A stretch of 64,000 nt of DNA from Orrella marina (GTDB lineage Bacteria; Pseudomonadota; Gammaproteobacteria; Burkholderiales; Burkholderiaceae_B). The notes below the pieces were generated by a model. That model made no database searches. It was not told where the DNA came from and saw nothing but the letters and a program-made list of their open reading frames with translations. Positions 61,633 through 64,000 of the stretch are shown in pieces; within the stretch, counting starts at the first letter, position 1; every line of letters begins with the position of its first letter. The DNA is taken from contig NZ_CP028901.1 of assembly GCF_003058465.1 (NCBI RefSeq), positions 3,038,001-3,102,000 of the forward strand. The letters run 5' to 3'. The translations under genes were made by a program, and so were the position numbers.

Positions 61633-61825
61633 ATTAGTTCCCTTAAATGTCTGACAACGAGCTTGCTGCCAGATCTCTTTTCCCTGATCCTGTTCTGGGC
61701 ATATGATGCACGCCCACGCCTCACGAAGATCCGAAAAAGAGCGGGAATGCTTTACAGGTGCCGCCGAGCCCAGCTGAGAACACCTGTTTGGTACTTTGGT
61801 CAATGTACTTATGACCTAGCCAGCT

Positions 61826-61855
61826 AGCATAGCGTGATTATCTTGACATTGTCAA
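61826..61855 (-). promoter_or_regulatory. Likely str-operon promoter ahead of rpsL
   Basis: Minus strand: a perfect -35 TTGACA (61850-61855), 18-base spacer, and -10 TATGCT (61826-61831). Transcription would start about 190 bases ahead of rpsL. Assigned by consensus only. Confidence 0.65.
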
Positions 61856-61861
61856 GATAAT
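61837..61861. repeat. Perfect 12-bp inverted repeat over the str promoter
   Basis: ATTATCTTGACA and its exact reverse complement flank a single T. The repeat covers the -35 and most of the spacer of the rpsL promoter and puts a TTGACA on each strand. It may be an operator for an unknown dimeric regulator or a hairpin; chance occurrence of this length is unlikely in 64 kb. Confidence 0.7.
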
Positions 61862-61905
61862 TTCCTACGCGCGCAGCTTGTCAAGTCGGGTTGACACCTA
61901 CTACA

Positions 61906-61943
61906 CAATGCGGGCCTCAGTTAAAGAACCTCGGCCCGCATTG
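61906..61943 (-). terminator. Hairpin directly after rpoC
   Basis: A perfect 11-base-pair stem (61906-61916 with 61933-61943), 16-base loop, three bases past the rpoC stop. No T-tract follows on the minus strand, so it may stabilise the 3' end of the rpoBC message rather than end it by itself. Confidence 0.6.
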
Positions 61944-61946
61944 AAC

Positions 61947-64000
<2,054 letters not shown>

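Larger units (their letters stand above)
61633..61946 (-). other. 314-base rpoC-rpsL gap
   Basis: Holds the rpoC 3' hairpin, a str-operon promoter with a large inverted repeat, and about 190 bases of rpsL leader without a recognised structure. No coding frame is convincing. Confidence 0.6.

Overview
The window reads as a contiguous stretch of chromosome from a betaproteobacterium of the order Burkholderiales, most likely family Alcaligenaceae (relatives of Bordetella, Orrella, Pusillimonas). This rests on the protein sequences (125-residue S12, long zinc-free S14, rpoC-rpsL-rpsG-fusA-tuf-rpsJ order, ResB/CcsB plus cytochrome c4 next to engB-hemB) and on a base composition somewhat above 50% G+C. 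It is an inference; no database search was possible. No tRNA, rRNA, CRISPR array, prophage or complete insertion sequence was seen.

Bases 1-16800 are mostly accessory: the 3' part of an Mrp/NuoL-type antiporter subunit D with a one-base frameshift, an Rpn-family nuclease/transposase gene, a GMC oxidoreductase, ilvE, a methyltransferase, an arsR-acr3 arsenite efflux operon with a readable promoter/operator, an ADP-forming acyl-CoA ligase, ssb, and a group of M81 (MlrC-like) peptidase, LysR regulator and D-amino-acid dehydrogenase placed between ssb and the MFS/uvrA pair.

Bases 16800-41000 are housekeeping: uvrA; aroK-aroB-dgt plus a Cys-rich secreted protein of unknown function; mrcA; cyaY; lptM-lysA; a hydantoinase/carbamoylase-type M20 hydrolase with an MFS transporter; cytochrome c4 followed by resB-ccsB; engB-hemB; and a translationally coupled cutA-dsbD-MFS-MFS operon.

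Bases 41000-64000 hold the ribosomal supercluster, all on the minus strand: end of rpoC, then rpsL-rpsG-fusA-tuf, S10, spc and alpha genes down to rplQ, closed by a strong terminator. Two things stand out. An aldehyde dehydrogenase gene on the opposite strand, with its own terminator, splits rpsQ from rplN. And rpsL, which is essential, carries a one-base deletion in a homopolymer, like the antiporter gene at the left edge; this points to homopolymer errors in the assembly rather than real gene loss.

I found no convincing new multi-gene system. The best leads are the inserted dehydrogenase, the M81/LysR/DadA island, a perfect 12-bp inverted repeat over the str-operon promoter, and the paired MFS genes coupled to dsbD.
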